A stretch of 64,000 nucleotides of DNA, taken from assembly GCA_021733925.1 (NCBI GenBank), contig JAIPJY010000002.1:62001-126000 (forward strand), written 5' to 3'. The notes below the pieces were generated by a model. It did no database searches. It saw only the letters and a program-made list of their open reading frames with translations, and was not told where the DNA came from. Position 1 is the first letter of the stretch, and every line of letters begins with the position of its first letter. Both the position numbers and the translations under genes were made by a program. Source of the stretch: Prosthecobacter sp. (GTDB lineage: Bacteria > Verrucomicrobiota > Verrucomicrobiia > Verrucomicrobiales > Verrucomicrobiaceae). Positions 57,133 through 64,000 of this stretch are shown in pieces.

Positions 57133-58914
57133 TCAGTTCAGGCTGGGCGGGGACGCACGCTGCTTGGTGAGCATGGCCATGAGTGCGTCGAGGATGCCGC
57201 TGCTGTTCGGTCCGCTGTTCACCAGCACGTCGGGGACGACGCGCAGGTTTTTGTCGGCGATGATCTGGAAGGCCTGCAGCATGCCGTACACATCGGAACC
57301 AAGGGCGGTCACGCCAGCTTGATAGGCATCGGCCTTGGCCTGGCCCGTGGCGCGGATGGCTTCCGCTTCACCACTCGCACGCAGCCGGGTGGACGCAGCC
57401 TCACCTTCGCTTTTCTTCACGGCAGCCGTGGCGTGGAGTTCGGCAATGTTGACGCCCTGCTCGGCGCTCACCACCTGGTTTTGGATGTCGGCCAGCGAGG
57501 TCTGACGCACGAGCTGCTGGCGCTGCTTCTCAGCAGCTTCCTGCATCTCATAGGTTTTGCGGCTCTCTTCCGCCAGCTTGCGGTCCGTCTGCGTTTTCAT
57601 CAGCGATTCAGGCGGGGTGATGTCGCCGATCAGCGTATCGATCCCTTCCACGTCATACTCATGCAGCGCGGTTTCAATGTGGCTGGCGGCTTCGCCTTGG
57701 CGCTGGCTGCGGGCGCTCAGGAAGTCCAGCACCGTGTAGTCCTGCGCGGAGTTGCGGAAGTAATTGCCAACGATGGGCTGCAGCACGTGGTCGATGAGAT
57801 TTTGCAGCGATCCCGCACGGCTGATCACCTTGGGGGCTTCGTTCGCACCGATGTGGATGATCTGCGAGACGTCGAGGTTGAAGGCGAAGCCGTCGCGCGA
57901 GCGCACGGTGATGCTGCTAAGCTTTGCATCAAAGTGGTGCGCCTCCGTGCGCGTGGCCCAGTTCAGCACGATGTTGGTGGTCGGCACCAGCTCCACACGC
58001 ATGATGCGCGTGTTCACAGGATGCTTGCCCGGCAGCAGCGGTTTGCCCCACACACCTTTGTGGCCCACGTCAACGAGGTCACCGTGCTTGAACTCGGGTC
58101 CGCTGATGTCGAGGTGCGCCTTGCCCACATAAGAGATCACGACACCGACATGGCCGATGGGAATCTCAAACATCGGCACCTGCTCGATCTGCGCGAACCA
58201 CGGATTGATGTTCCACTGGCCGCTGAGAAGCACCTGCTCCTGCAGGCCACGATGGCCGCCCGCATCCAGAAAGGCCTGCGCATTCTGAAAGTTGTCGTGT
58301 CCGGGCACGATGGCTCCAGCGATTTCGGTTTGTTCAATGGGCATGCCATCCAGCGTCGTGACGATGCCGACGAGATCGGGATCCACGTGGCGGATGCGCA
58401 GCAGCTGCGGTTCAAGTCCGTGCTGGGGAGCATTTTCGGACGTGATGATGGTGAAGAGCGCAGGATTGATGCGGTACGAACCTGCGGTGATGACCCCAAG
58501 CTGGCGGCCTTTTTCACCGCCATTTTTGAGGAAAGCACGGGCATCCTGGAAGTGGTCACAATCCACCGTGCGTGCCAGGATGCGGCCGGGAGGAATGGCG
58601 GCGCCGGTTTTCGCGACGATCAAAGCCAGCTCCCCCTGCGGCACTCTGACCATGGGCACTTTTTCGATGTGGTACTGCACAATCCAGAAACCAAAGTGCA
58701 GGCCCGGGGCCAGCGTGTCGGCCTGGTAACCCGCTTCACCATTGAGGGCGATGATTTCACCGGGAGGCAGGTTTTTGAAAGCAAAGCGTTTGATGACCAC
58801 ACCGACTTTGCTCTCTGGAATGTAAACGCAGGAGACAAAGTAGAGAATGATGATGCCGACGACTGAGAGCGTGATGAGCCAGTGCTCGTAAGCAAATAAG
58901 AGAATGGAGTTCAT
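57133..58914 (-). CDS. SPFH/Band 7 (flotillin-like) membrane protein
   Basis: 593 residues. One N-terminal membrane helix (LITLSVVGIIILYFVSCVYI) is followed by a band-7 region and a C-terminal coiled coil rich in Ala/Glu/Gln/Lys (RKTYEMQEAAEKQRQQ, KKSEGEAASTRLRASGEAEAI), as in flotillins. The middle repeats a motif of the type G-x-x-G-x-Q-x(4)-L-x-x-G-x(3)-I-N-P: NGEAGYQADTLAPG, GGEKGRQLGVITAGSYRINP, GGHRGLQEQVLLSGQWNINP, VGHKGVWGKPLLPGKHPVN. This makes it longer than usual flotillins. It likely organises membrane microdomains. It follows the PH-domain gene by 38 bases and both lie under the riboswitch candidate. Confidence 0.9.
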   Translation of the reverse strand: MNSILLFAYEHWLITLSVVGIIILYFVSCVYIPESKVGVVIKRFAFKNLPPGEIIALNGEAGYQADTLAPGLHFGFWIVQYHIEKVPMVRVPQGELALIVAKTGAAIPPGRILARTVDCDHFQDARAFLKNGGEKGRQLGVITAGSYRINPALFTIITSENAPQHGLEPQLLRIRHVDPDLVGIVTTLDGMPIEQTEIAGAIVPGHDNFQNAQAFLDAGGHRGLQEQVLLSGQWNINPWFAQIEQVPMFEIPIGHVGVVISYVGKAHLDISGPEFKHGDLVDVGHKGVWGKPLLPGKHPVNTRIMRVELVPTTNIVLNWATRTEAHHFDAKLSSITVRSRDGFAFNLDVSQIIHIGANEAPKVISRAGSLQNLIDHVLQPIVGNYFRNSAQDYTVLDFLSARSQRQGEAASHIETALHEYDVEGIDTLIGDITPPESLMKTQTDRKLAEESRKTYEMQEAAEKQRQQLVRQTSLADIQNQVVSAEQGVNIAELHATAAVKKSEGEAASTRLRASGEAEAIRATGQAKADAYQAGVTALGSDVYGMLQAFQIIADKNLRVVPDVLVNSGPNSSGILDALMAMLTKQRASPPSLN

Positions 58915-58952
58915 GATGGAAAAAATTTCAGTGTTCAGGAGTTCAAGCGGGT

Positions 58953-59471
58953 TCAGGCATGGAGGTGGGTGGTGGCGGCGCGGGCAAAAGCCTCGGGATC
59001 ATCAGGGGAGAGCACGGCCGTGCGGTTCTTCATGCGCACGATGACGGTGCGGTTCAGGTCCGTGACGTAGGCACTGAAGTGGCCGAGCTGCCTGTTCCAG
59101 TAGTAGCCGGTGAAGGAATACAGGCCGCCATTGCCACACGTGCGAAAGCTGTGGCTCAGCGCGAGCGGTTCCACTTCCACGGAGCTCATTTCGTCAAACG
59201 GCAGCACCGTGTTCCACCACAGGCGCTTGATGAGGATGCCGTCCTTGGTCACGATATAACCGCGAATGATGAACGGCAGCGCACCTAGCGGAATCAGCAG
59301 CACGAAGGCAGCGGGCAGGGCAGGTGGGGAAAATGCAGGCAGGCTGATGAATCCCGGTGTCTGCCTGCCGCTCGTGAGCGTGATGGCAATCCCAAGCATC
59401 ACGAACGTCGTGAGAATGGAAATGATGAGCAAAGTGCGGCCCCAGGGGGCTTTGAAGTGATGATGAGTCAT
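58953..59471 (-). CDS. Membrane protein with bacterial PH domain (bPH_5-like)
   Basis: 172 residues. Two hydrophobic helices (LLIISILTTFVMLGIAITL and PPALPAAFVLLIPLGALPFII) precede a cytoplasmic PH-like domain: RGYIVTKDGILIKRLWWNTVLPFDEMSSVEVEP, RTCGNGGLYSFTGYYWNRQLGHFSAYVTDLNRTVIVRM, and LSPDDPEAFA at the end. That GNGG-G-Y and SPDDPE pattern is characteristic of bPH_5. It lies directly before the SPFH gene (38 bases). A role in membrane stress or cell-envelope control is possible, given the c-di-AMP riboswitch candidate upstream; this is inference. Confidence 0.87.
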   Translation of the reverse strand: MTHHHFKAPWGRTLLIISILTTFVMLGIAITLTSGRQTPGFISLPAFSPPALPAAFVLLIPLGALPFIIRGYIVTKDGILIKRLWWNTVLPFDEMSSVEVEPLALSHSFRTCGNGGLYSFTGYYWNRQLGHFSAYVTDLNRTVIVRMKNRTAVLSPDDPEAFARAATTHLHA

Positions 59472-59511
59472 GATGATTTCAGATTTTGGAAATGGAGTTT
59501 CAGGAGGTGGG

Positions 59512-59712
59512 TTATTCGGCTCGGCGGCGCGGCGCGCTTTGTGGATCAGCAGCGCTCAAGGCGTGATCAGCGTCGGGTTCTTGTGTTTCACGATCTGGTT
59601 CGTGGATCACGTGGATCCAGCTCAGCGGTGGGAATACCGGTGACGGTGCGCCCCGGGCAGATGGTTTGACCAGGCCCTCAGTCATGGGGCTTTGGTTCTC
59701 TTGGCAGTTCAT
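59512..59712 (-). CDS. Possible 66-residue small protein in the leader of the PH-SPFH operon
   Basis: Between the riboswitch candidate and the PH-domain gene an open frame begins at ATG 59712 (MNCQENQSPMTEGLVKPSARG) and ends 40 bases before the next start. It is Pro-, Asp- and Arg-rich (PLSWIHVIHEPDRETQEPDAD ... APRRRAE) with no helix, signal or known motif. The frame stays open further upstream only because it reads through the riboswitch. There is no clear Shine-Dalgarno. It could be a real leader protein or chance. Confidence 0.3.
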   Translation of the reverse strand: MNCQENQSPMTEGLVKPSARGAPSPVFPPLSWIHVIHEPDRETQEPDADHALSAADPQSAPRRRAE

Positions 59713-59742
59713 GGGTATGGGTCTCGAAGGCCCCCGTTCTGC

Positions 59743-59758
59743 GGACGGTTTCCCGTCC
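59743..59758 (-). other. Stable GAAA-tetraloop hairpin after the riboswitch
   Basis: On the minus strand GGACGG-GAAA-CCGTCC forms a perfect 6-bp stem with a GNRA tetraloop, about 80 bases after the aptamer and 30 before the possible small-protein start. No U run follows, so it is not an ordinary terminator. It may be part of the expression platform. Confidence 0.5.
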
Positions 59759-59825
59759 ACTCGCGGGTGCGGTGGTTCTGGGGAGACCATGGCCCCGGCG
59801 CACTCGCGTCGGGCATAGGATCGCC

Positions 59826-59987
59826 CTTCCAATGTCGCCTGCGAGGTTAGCTGTCGGACTGGTCCTTGGAAGTGGACTGGTCGGTGGTTACCCACCTTCC
59901 TTCGCCCCGCCCTGGGTCTTTCGACTCAGGGTTGTTGGGTCCCCCGCGCCACCATTCTGGAAGGAATGGCAGCTTCGGCTGCACCCC
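59826..59987 (-). promoter_or_regulatory. c-di-AMP riboswitch candidate (ydaO/yuaA class)
   Basis: Read on the minus strand, the conserved blocks occur in the right order. GCCGAA comes first (near 59979). A 10-bp hairpin GCTGCCATTC/GAATGGTGGC follows, then GCGGGGGACCCA (59947-59936), GGCGGGGCGAAG, and GGGTAACCACC. Last is the nearly invariant CCGACAGCTAACCTCGCAGGCG, of which positions 59853-59836 give CAGCTAACCTCGCAGGCG. This is the layout of structurally solved ydaO aptamers. A promoter lies just upstream. Downstream on the same strand are the PH-domain and SPFH genes, which would be its targets. In known cases c-di-AMP usually lowers expression of wall, osmolyte or potassium genes. Confidence 0.9.
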
Positions 59988-60017
59988 TATTTACGCATGA
60001 AAGAGGCATTTTGTCAA
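59988..60017 (-). promoter_or_regulatory. Promoter of the riboswitch leader
   Basis: On the minus strand a perfect -35 TTGACA (60017-60012) is followed after 18 bases by TAAATA (59993-59988), a weak -10 matching three of six positions. Transcription would begin within GGGGTGCAG, right at the aptamer's 5' end. Position supports it more than the -10 does. Confidence 0.5.
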
Positions 60018-60217
60018 AACGCCGGCTCAAGATAAACAGGGAGCATGGGCTTGACATGGGTGGCGATTTTTCATTCTTTCAGATGTTGAGCCATCGCCTT
60101 GAAGCTGTTTTTTGCCGCCATCTGGCCTGCTGCTAATGGGGGTGATTTGATCGCCATTTTACCGCACACCTGCATTTTGATGGTTGAGACGGCCCCGGCC
60201 AGACGTAATTTCACCCC

Positions 60218-61348
60218 ATGAAGCATGCGTCCTCATCCCCCTTCCTTGCCGCCCTCCTCGTTGCTTTGCTCTTTGCTGCTTCCACTCTGACTGCGCAGCA
60301 GACTCAGCGCATCGATGAAAAGGATCTTCGAGACTGGGCGGATCGCGGTGATGCCGATGCGCAGTTCGAACTTGGGCTGCGCATGATCACCGGCGAAGGT
60401 TTGAAGAAAAATATCGAAGAAGGGGTGAAGTCCGTCGAGAAGGCGGCCAAGCAGAAGCACCTGCGTGCGCAGTATGTCTTGGGAACGCTCTATGAAGACG
60501 GTGACGGGGTGAAAAAGGATCTCGCCAAAGCAGCGGAGTGGTATCGTAGCTCGGCAGAGCTCGGCTTCGCCCTCTCACAGCACAGTCTGGCCGCCTTGTA
60601 TGAGGAAGGCAAAGGCGTGAAGAAAGACACGGCCAAAGCGGCGGAATGGTTCAAGAAAGCCGCTGATCAGGGGAATCCCCCCTCACAGACTGCCTATGCC
60701 TCAAAGCTCGAACGGGGCGATGGTATTGCCAAAAGTTCGTCTAAGGCGGCGCTCTGGTACCTCAAAGCCGCGCAGCAGGACTTCGTGCCCGCCATGACGC
60801 GCCTGGCCAATCTCTACTACACCGGTCAGGGCCTGCCGGTGGATTACCGCCGTGCCGGAGCCTGGTACCGTCGTGCCGCACGTTCCGAGGACCCTTGGGC
60901 TGCCAACAATCTTGCCTGGTTCCTGGCTACTTGCCCTGAGGACAACCTCCACAATGGCGAAAGCGCCGTCCTGCTCGCTCGGCGTGCCTTGAAACTCGTC
61001 GCGGAAGTCGTCCAGAGCGATGAGCAGCCCTACGAGATGATCGACACCATGGCAGCTGCCCTCGCCCGCAATGGCGAATTCAAAGAGGCCGAACTCTGGC
61101 AGAAGCGCTGCATCAACCTGCTCAACGAGGACAAAGACCTGCCTGAAGAGGATCGCAAAAAGCTGCAGGAGGAGTTCGACACCCGCCTCAAGCTCTACCA
61201 AAAAGCCACCCCCTTTGCCGAGCCTGACCCCAAAGGCGAAGAAGGTGCGGAGCCTCTCCCTCAGGATACCATTCTCCAGGATGAGGGGCTGCCCGAGTCC
61301 AAATCCAAGAAAAACACGCCTAAAAGTGGTCGTGGCACGGTCGTTTGA
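60218..61348 (+). CDS. Secreted Sel1-repeat (TPR-like) protein
   Basis: 376 residues with signal peptide FLAALLVALLFAASTLTAQQ. Five Sel1-like repeats follow: ADAQFELGLRMITGEGLKKN, RAQYVLGTLYEDGDGVKKDLAKAAEWYRSSAE, LSQHSLAALYEEGKGVKKDTAKAAEWFKKAAD, PSQTAYASKLERGDGIAKSSSKAALWYLKAAQ and AMTRLANLYYTGQGLPVDYRRAGAWYRRAA. A TPR-like segment (ANNLAWFLATCP ... MIDTMAAALARNGEFKEAELW) and a polar, Lys/Pro-rich tail complete it. Such proteins are periplasmic scaffolds. It faces the riboswitch operon divergently, 230 bases from the aptamer's 5' end. No specific partner can be named. Confidence 0.9.
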   Translation: MKHASSSPFLAALLVALLFAASTLTAQQTQRIDEKDLRDWADRGDADAQFELGLRMITGEGLKKNIEEGVKSVEKAAKQKHLRAQYVLGTLYEDGDGVKKDLAKAAEWYRSSAELGFALSQHSLAALYEEGKGVKKDTAKAAEWFKKAADQGNPPSQTAYASKLERGDGIAKSSSKAALWYLKAAQQDFVPAMTRLANLYYTGQGLPVDYRRAGAWYRRAARSEDPWAANNLAWFLATCPEDNLHNGESAVLLARRALKLVAEVVQSDEQPYEMIDTMAAALARNGEFKEAELWQKRCINLLNEDKDLPEEDRKKLQEEFDTRLKLYQKATPFAEPDPKGEEGAEPLPQDTILQDEGLPESKSKKNTPKSGRGTVV

Positions 61349-61512
61349 GGTCGGGAGACCTGCAGTTTCTGCACCCGTCATAGCCGCTCCATTCCCAGTT
61401 GCTGCACAAGATTCGCATGCTTTAGCGCAATATCTGCAAGACTAAGCCCTTCTTACACGGTTAAACCGCCAACTCTTTTCATCCGGCATTCTGCCCTTTT
61501 CCCTTTCCACTC

Positions 61513-63282
61513 ATGTCCGCTGCCGTCGTCCGTTCTGCCGCCCTTCCACCGCCCATTCCCGGTCTGAACCGCCGTATCCGCCAGCCCAAGAAAAATATCC
61601 CGCAGACCAAGCCGGAGCGTGATCAGATCCTGGGCTGGGTGCGTGCCTATGCCGAAGAGCAAAAACTGGTCCCCCCGGTGCCGCTGGCAGATCTGCAGGA
61701 GCACACGGATAAAATCGTCACGATCCACGCCATCGACAAAATCCACCGCGACTACGTCGGCGTTCTTCTCGCCAACGAAACCTGGCGTGAATCCCTCGCC
61801 ACCGTGCCCTTTGAAAAGCGTCTCCTGCTGATGCCAAAGTGCCTCCGCGTCGAAAGCAAATGCCCCGCCCCCTTTGATGAATTCGGCCTCCTCTGCAAGC
61901 AGTGCGGTCTCTGCTCCATTCAGGACTTCCAAAACGAGGCCGAAAAGCTCGGCTACGCCGTTCTCGTCGCCGAAGGCAGCGCCATCGTCATGTCCCTCAT
62001 CCAGACTGGCAAGATCGAGGCCATCGTGGGCATTTCCTGCCTCGCCGTGCTGGAGCGCACCTTCCCCTACATCGAAGCCGCTGCCATTCCCGCCGTCGCC
62101 GTGCCCCTCCTTCAGGACGACTGCATCGACACCCTCGTCGATATCGACTGGGTCTGGGATTACATCCATCTCACCAGCGACGACAAAACCCGCCGCCTCA
62201 ATCTAAACGCGTTGCATGACGAGGTGAAAACCTGGTTCACCTTGGACTCCCTCAACGCACTCATGGGCCCCTCCCGTGGCCATAGCGACGACATCGCCCG
62301 CGAATGGCTCGCTCGTGCCGGCAAACGCTGGCGTCCCTTCCTCACCGTCGCCGCCTATCAGGCCCTGCGCGAAGACCCCGAAGGCCCCATCTCAGACACG
62401 GTCAAAAAAGCCGCCATCGCCGTCGAAATCTTCCACAAGGCCTCCCTCGTTCACGACGACATCGAGGACGGCGATGCCGAACGCTACGGCGAAACCACCC
62501 TGCACACCGAACACGGTATCCCTGTTGCCCTGAATATCGGTGACCTCCTCATCGGCGAAGGCTACCGCCTCCTCGCCGACAACGATGCCGCCGCCCACAT
62601 CCGCAGCGCCGCCATCCTCGTCGCCGCTGAAGGCCAGCGTGAGCTCTGCATCGGCCAGGGCGCGGAACTCCTCTGGACGCGTCACCCCGTCGCTCTCAGC
62701 AGCACCCAGGTGCTCGAAATCTTCCGCAGCAAAACCGCCCCCGCCTTTGAAGTCGCCCTCAAGGTCGGTGCCGCCCTCGCCGGCCAGCTCGACGAATGCG
62801 CCGACGTCCTTCACACCTACAGCGAAAATCTCGGCATCGCCTATCAGATCCGCGATGACCTCGACGATCTCGGCGAAGACTCCGCCGCCGGCAACGAATG
62901 GAACATGCGCCCCAGCATCGTCCTCTCCCTTCTGCGTGAGAAAGGCAAAGGCGAGGTCAAAGACCAGATGGAAGCACTCTGGAACGGCGTCGCCAAAACC
63001 AAACCCGACAACGCCACCATCCGCGACTGGGCGCTCGACAGCGGCGCCCATGAGAAGGCCATGACCCTCCTCGAAAGCTACAAGGAAGCCGCCATCCGCT
63101 CCCTCCAGGAAGTCGAACTCCCCAATTTGAAAGGCCTCCTCCGCCGCGTCATCGGCAAGATCTTCAACGAGCTTGAAATCAAAGGCTGGTGCCGCGAATT
63201 CGAGCAGCAAAATCTCAATCCCGAACTCCGCGCCGAAGCCGCCAAAGCCGCCGAACACCTCGTGCCGAACGTGGCTTCCTAA
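61513..63282 (+). CDS. DUF116 - polyprenyl synthase fusion protein
   Basis: 589 residues. Residues about 40-215 match DUF116: MPKCLRVESKCPAPFDEFGLLCKQCGLCSI with Cys 110, 117, 128, 131 and 134, then VAEGSAIVM and GISCLAVLERTF with Cys 176, a likely metal or Fe-S site. From about 245 a complete trans-isoprenyl diphosphate synthase follows: GKRWRP (270-275), first Asp-rich motif HDDIED (314-319), GETTLHTEHG, IGQGAEL, and second motif DDLDD (448-452). One continuous frame joins them with no internal start needed. The prenyl domain condenses isopentenyl diphosphate onto allylic diphosphates; the DUF116 role is unknown. The stop codon is the site of a MITE-like insertion. Confidence 0.9.
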   Translation: MSAAVVRSAALPPPIPGLNRRIRQPKKNIPQTKPERDQILGWVRAYAEEQKLVPPVPLADLQEHTDKIVTIHAIDKIHRDYVGVLLANETWRESLATVPFEKRLLLMPKCLRVESKCPAPFDEFGLLCKQCGLCSIQDFQNEAEKLGYAVLVAEGSAIVMSLIQTGKIEAIVGISCLAVLERTFPYIEAAAIPAVAVPLLQDDCIDTLVDIDWVWDYIHLTSDDKTRRLNLNALHDEVKTWFTLDSLNALMGPSRGHSDDIAREWLARAGKRWRPFLTVAAYQALREDPEGPISDTVKKAAIAVEIFHKASLVHDDIEDGDAERYGETTLHTEHGIPVALNIGDLLIGEGYRLLADNDAAAHIRSAAILVAAEGQRELCIGQGAELLWTRHPVALSSTQVLEIFRSKTAPAFEVALKVGAALAGQLDECADVLHTYSENLGIAYQIRDDLDDLGEDSAAGNEWNMRPSIVLSLLREKGKGEVKDQMEALWNGVAKTKPDNATIRDWALDSGAHEKAMTLLESYKEAAIRSLQEVELPNLKGLLRRVIGKIFNELEIKGWCREFEQQNLNPELRAEAAKAAEHLVPNVAS

Positions 63283-63614
63283 TTCTACTTTGGTAGTTCT
63301 TCGGGAGGGTCATAAAATCAATCTGGAGGGCATTCCTGCGGCATGACACCTGATGACGTGGAATGTCCTTGTGAGGTTGCCGCCGTCTCTTCTTTTTGCC
63401 CGCACACTCCGCGTGACACCAGTCCCAACGGGACTGCGCATCATAGCGAAGGGGTGTCGAGCCTGGGCGAGGCTCCCCTGGAACCCGAGGTCAGCATCGG
63501 AAAGCAAACCCAGAGCCTTCGCCACAGACGAAGCCCACCAGCGGCGTTTGCAAAAAGCCCCGCAGCCCCAGAAAGAGAGTGTCGCCAGCCCCCCGATGAC
63601 TTACCAAAGTAGAA
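63283..63614. mobile_element. MITE-like element with terminal inverted repeats and CTAA target duplication
   Basis: The ends are TTCTACTTTGGTA (63283-63295) and TACCAAAGTAGAA (63602-63614), a perfect 13-bp inverted repeat; with mismatches it extends inward to about 28 bases. Both sides are flanked by CTAA (63279-63282 and 63615-63618), flush with the repeats. The 332-base interior has no transposase. It contains AGTCCCAACGGGACT, a palindrome typical of dispersed repeats in this group. The left target copy includes the TAA stop of the DUF116-prenyl synthase gene, which stays intact. Confidence 0.75.
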
Positions 63615-63638
63615 CTAAAGGCGCGAAACAACCTCCTC

Positions 63639-64000
63639 TCAGCGGCTGATCGCCTCGATCAGCAGTCTTTGAGGCGCAGGGTCTAGAGGCCAGTCGCTAT
63701 AGGTCTCTCGCTGTTCTTTATCCCACGCTGTCCAGTCCATCAGCGAGATTCGCACTGAACTGGTGGACGAATTTTTGGCAAACTCGACTGCCAGCGCGGA
63801 GTCTTTCAGACGCCATTCCTGGCGCAGGCCAAAAGGATTGCCTGCCGGACAATCGATGTTTGGGACATAACCTTCACTAACCTTGCCAAACTTGGCGGTG
63901 TAGTGAGCTGCGACCAGCAGGCCGATGCCTCTCATCTGGTATTGCGGCACCACTTGCTCAGCGGTCTTTGGATAACGCTCTTTCCAGGCGAATGCCTGCA
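63639..64000 (-). CDS. 3' end of an unknown protein gene, cut by the window
   Basis: On the minus strand an open frame enters from beyond base 64000 (QAFAWKERYPKTAEQVVPQYQMRGIGLLVAAHYTAKFGK) and stops at 63639 after PAPQRLLIEAISR. A GTG at 63953 could begin an ORF, but the frame is open upstream with protein-like composition, so it is probably internal. Residues such as DCPAGNPFGLRQEWRL and SVRISLMDWTAWDKEQRETYSDWP suggest a soluble protein. I do not recognise a family. It converges on the prenyl synthase gene across the MITE-like element. Confidence 0.6.
   Translation of the reverse strand, partial: QAFAWKERYPKTAEQVVPQYQMRGIGLLVAAHYTAKFGKVSEGYVPNIDCPAGNPFGLRQEWRLKDSALAVEFAKNSSTSSVRISLMDWTAWDKEQRETYSDWPLDPAPQRLLIEAISR

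Noticed and set aside
57052..58866. 604-codon plus-strand frame antisense to the SPFH gene
   Set aside because: The minus-strand frame has a clear membrane helix, SPFH region and coiled coil; the plus frame has no recognisable motif.
59512..59895. 127-codon minus-strand frame as a protein gene
   Set aside because: Its first ~60 codons read through the riboswitch candidate and its platform; only the last 66 codons are kept as a weak possibility.
59472..60217. RNase P RNA, tmRNA or group II intron for the structured region
   Set aside because: No RNase P P4 blocks, no tmRNA tag frame or tRNA-like ends, and no intron domain V were found, whereas the ydaO aptamer blocks fit in order.
61513..63282. 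Quinolinate synthase (NadA) for the N-terminal Cys-rich domain
   Set aside because: The Cys spacing and the CPAPFDEFG-CKQCGLCSI block fit DUF116, and NadA's own motifs are absent.

Overview
The window looks like a chromosomal stretch from a verrucomicrobium of the Prosthecobacter/Verrucomicrobium/Chthoniobacter type. The reasons are a giant autotransporter-repeat protein with a PEP-CTERM tail, the four-gene 'Verru_Chthon' pseudopilin cassette directly behind it, many secreted sulfatases, sialidases and FAD enzymes, a second PEP-CTERM protein, and short GC-rich palindromic repeats of the kind scattered through such genomes. Assignment is from gene content only; there is no rRNA here.

Layout. 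(1) 2-18952: the 3' 6316 codons of one giant surface protein, built from autotransporter-associated beta-strand repeats plus two further repeat classes and ending in a PEP-CTERM sorting tail. A hairpin (18970-18992) and a good sigma70-like promoter (19019-19047) separate it from (2) 19083-26689: Verru_Chthon cassette A-B-C-D. I read these four as counterparts of the type II secretion minor pseudopilins K, I, J and H, in other words a tip complex with a giant putative client next door. (3) 26773-31432: housekeeping guaB, guaA, tmk and a DNA polymerase III delta' subunit. (4) 31911-52404: a catabolic, accessory-looking region with a GntR/LacI-type regulator divergent from an RraA-like aldolase, a parallel beta-helix protein, sialidases, two related FAD oxidoreductases, a glycerophosphodiesterase, an ArsR-controlled trio of oxidoreductases, an esterase, a sialate O-acetylesterase remnant, two sulfatases and a Tat-exported glycosidase-like protein. 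Four single-base frameshifts, a 3' truncation and an internal deletion fall between 34.4 and 47.8 kb, so part of this locus appears to be decaying. (5) 52623-54224 threonine ammonia-lyase, then gene-poor DNA, a small PEP-CTERM protein and tRNA-Gly(CCC). (6) 56551-60017, minus strand: a lipoprotein, an SPFH/flotillin-like protein and a bacterial PH-domain membrane protein. The last two lie downstream of a sequence that matches the c-di-AMP (ydaO/yuaA) riboswitch very well. (7) 60218-64000: a Sel1-repeat protein, a DUF116-polyprenyl synthase fusion, a MITE-like element inserted exactly at the stop codon of that fusion, and the 3' end of an unknown gene.

The most interesting points are the pseudopilin cassette with its giant neighbour, the c-di-AMP riboswitch candidate over a membrane-domain (PH plus SPFH) operon, the DUF116-prenyl synthase fusion, and the 332-bp element with flush inverted repeats and a CTAA target duplication.
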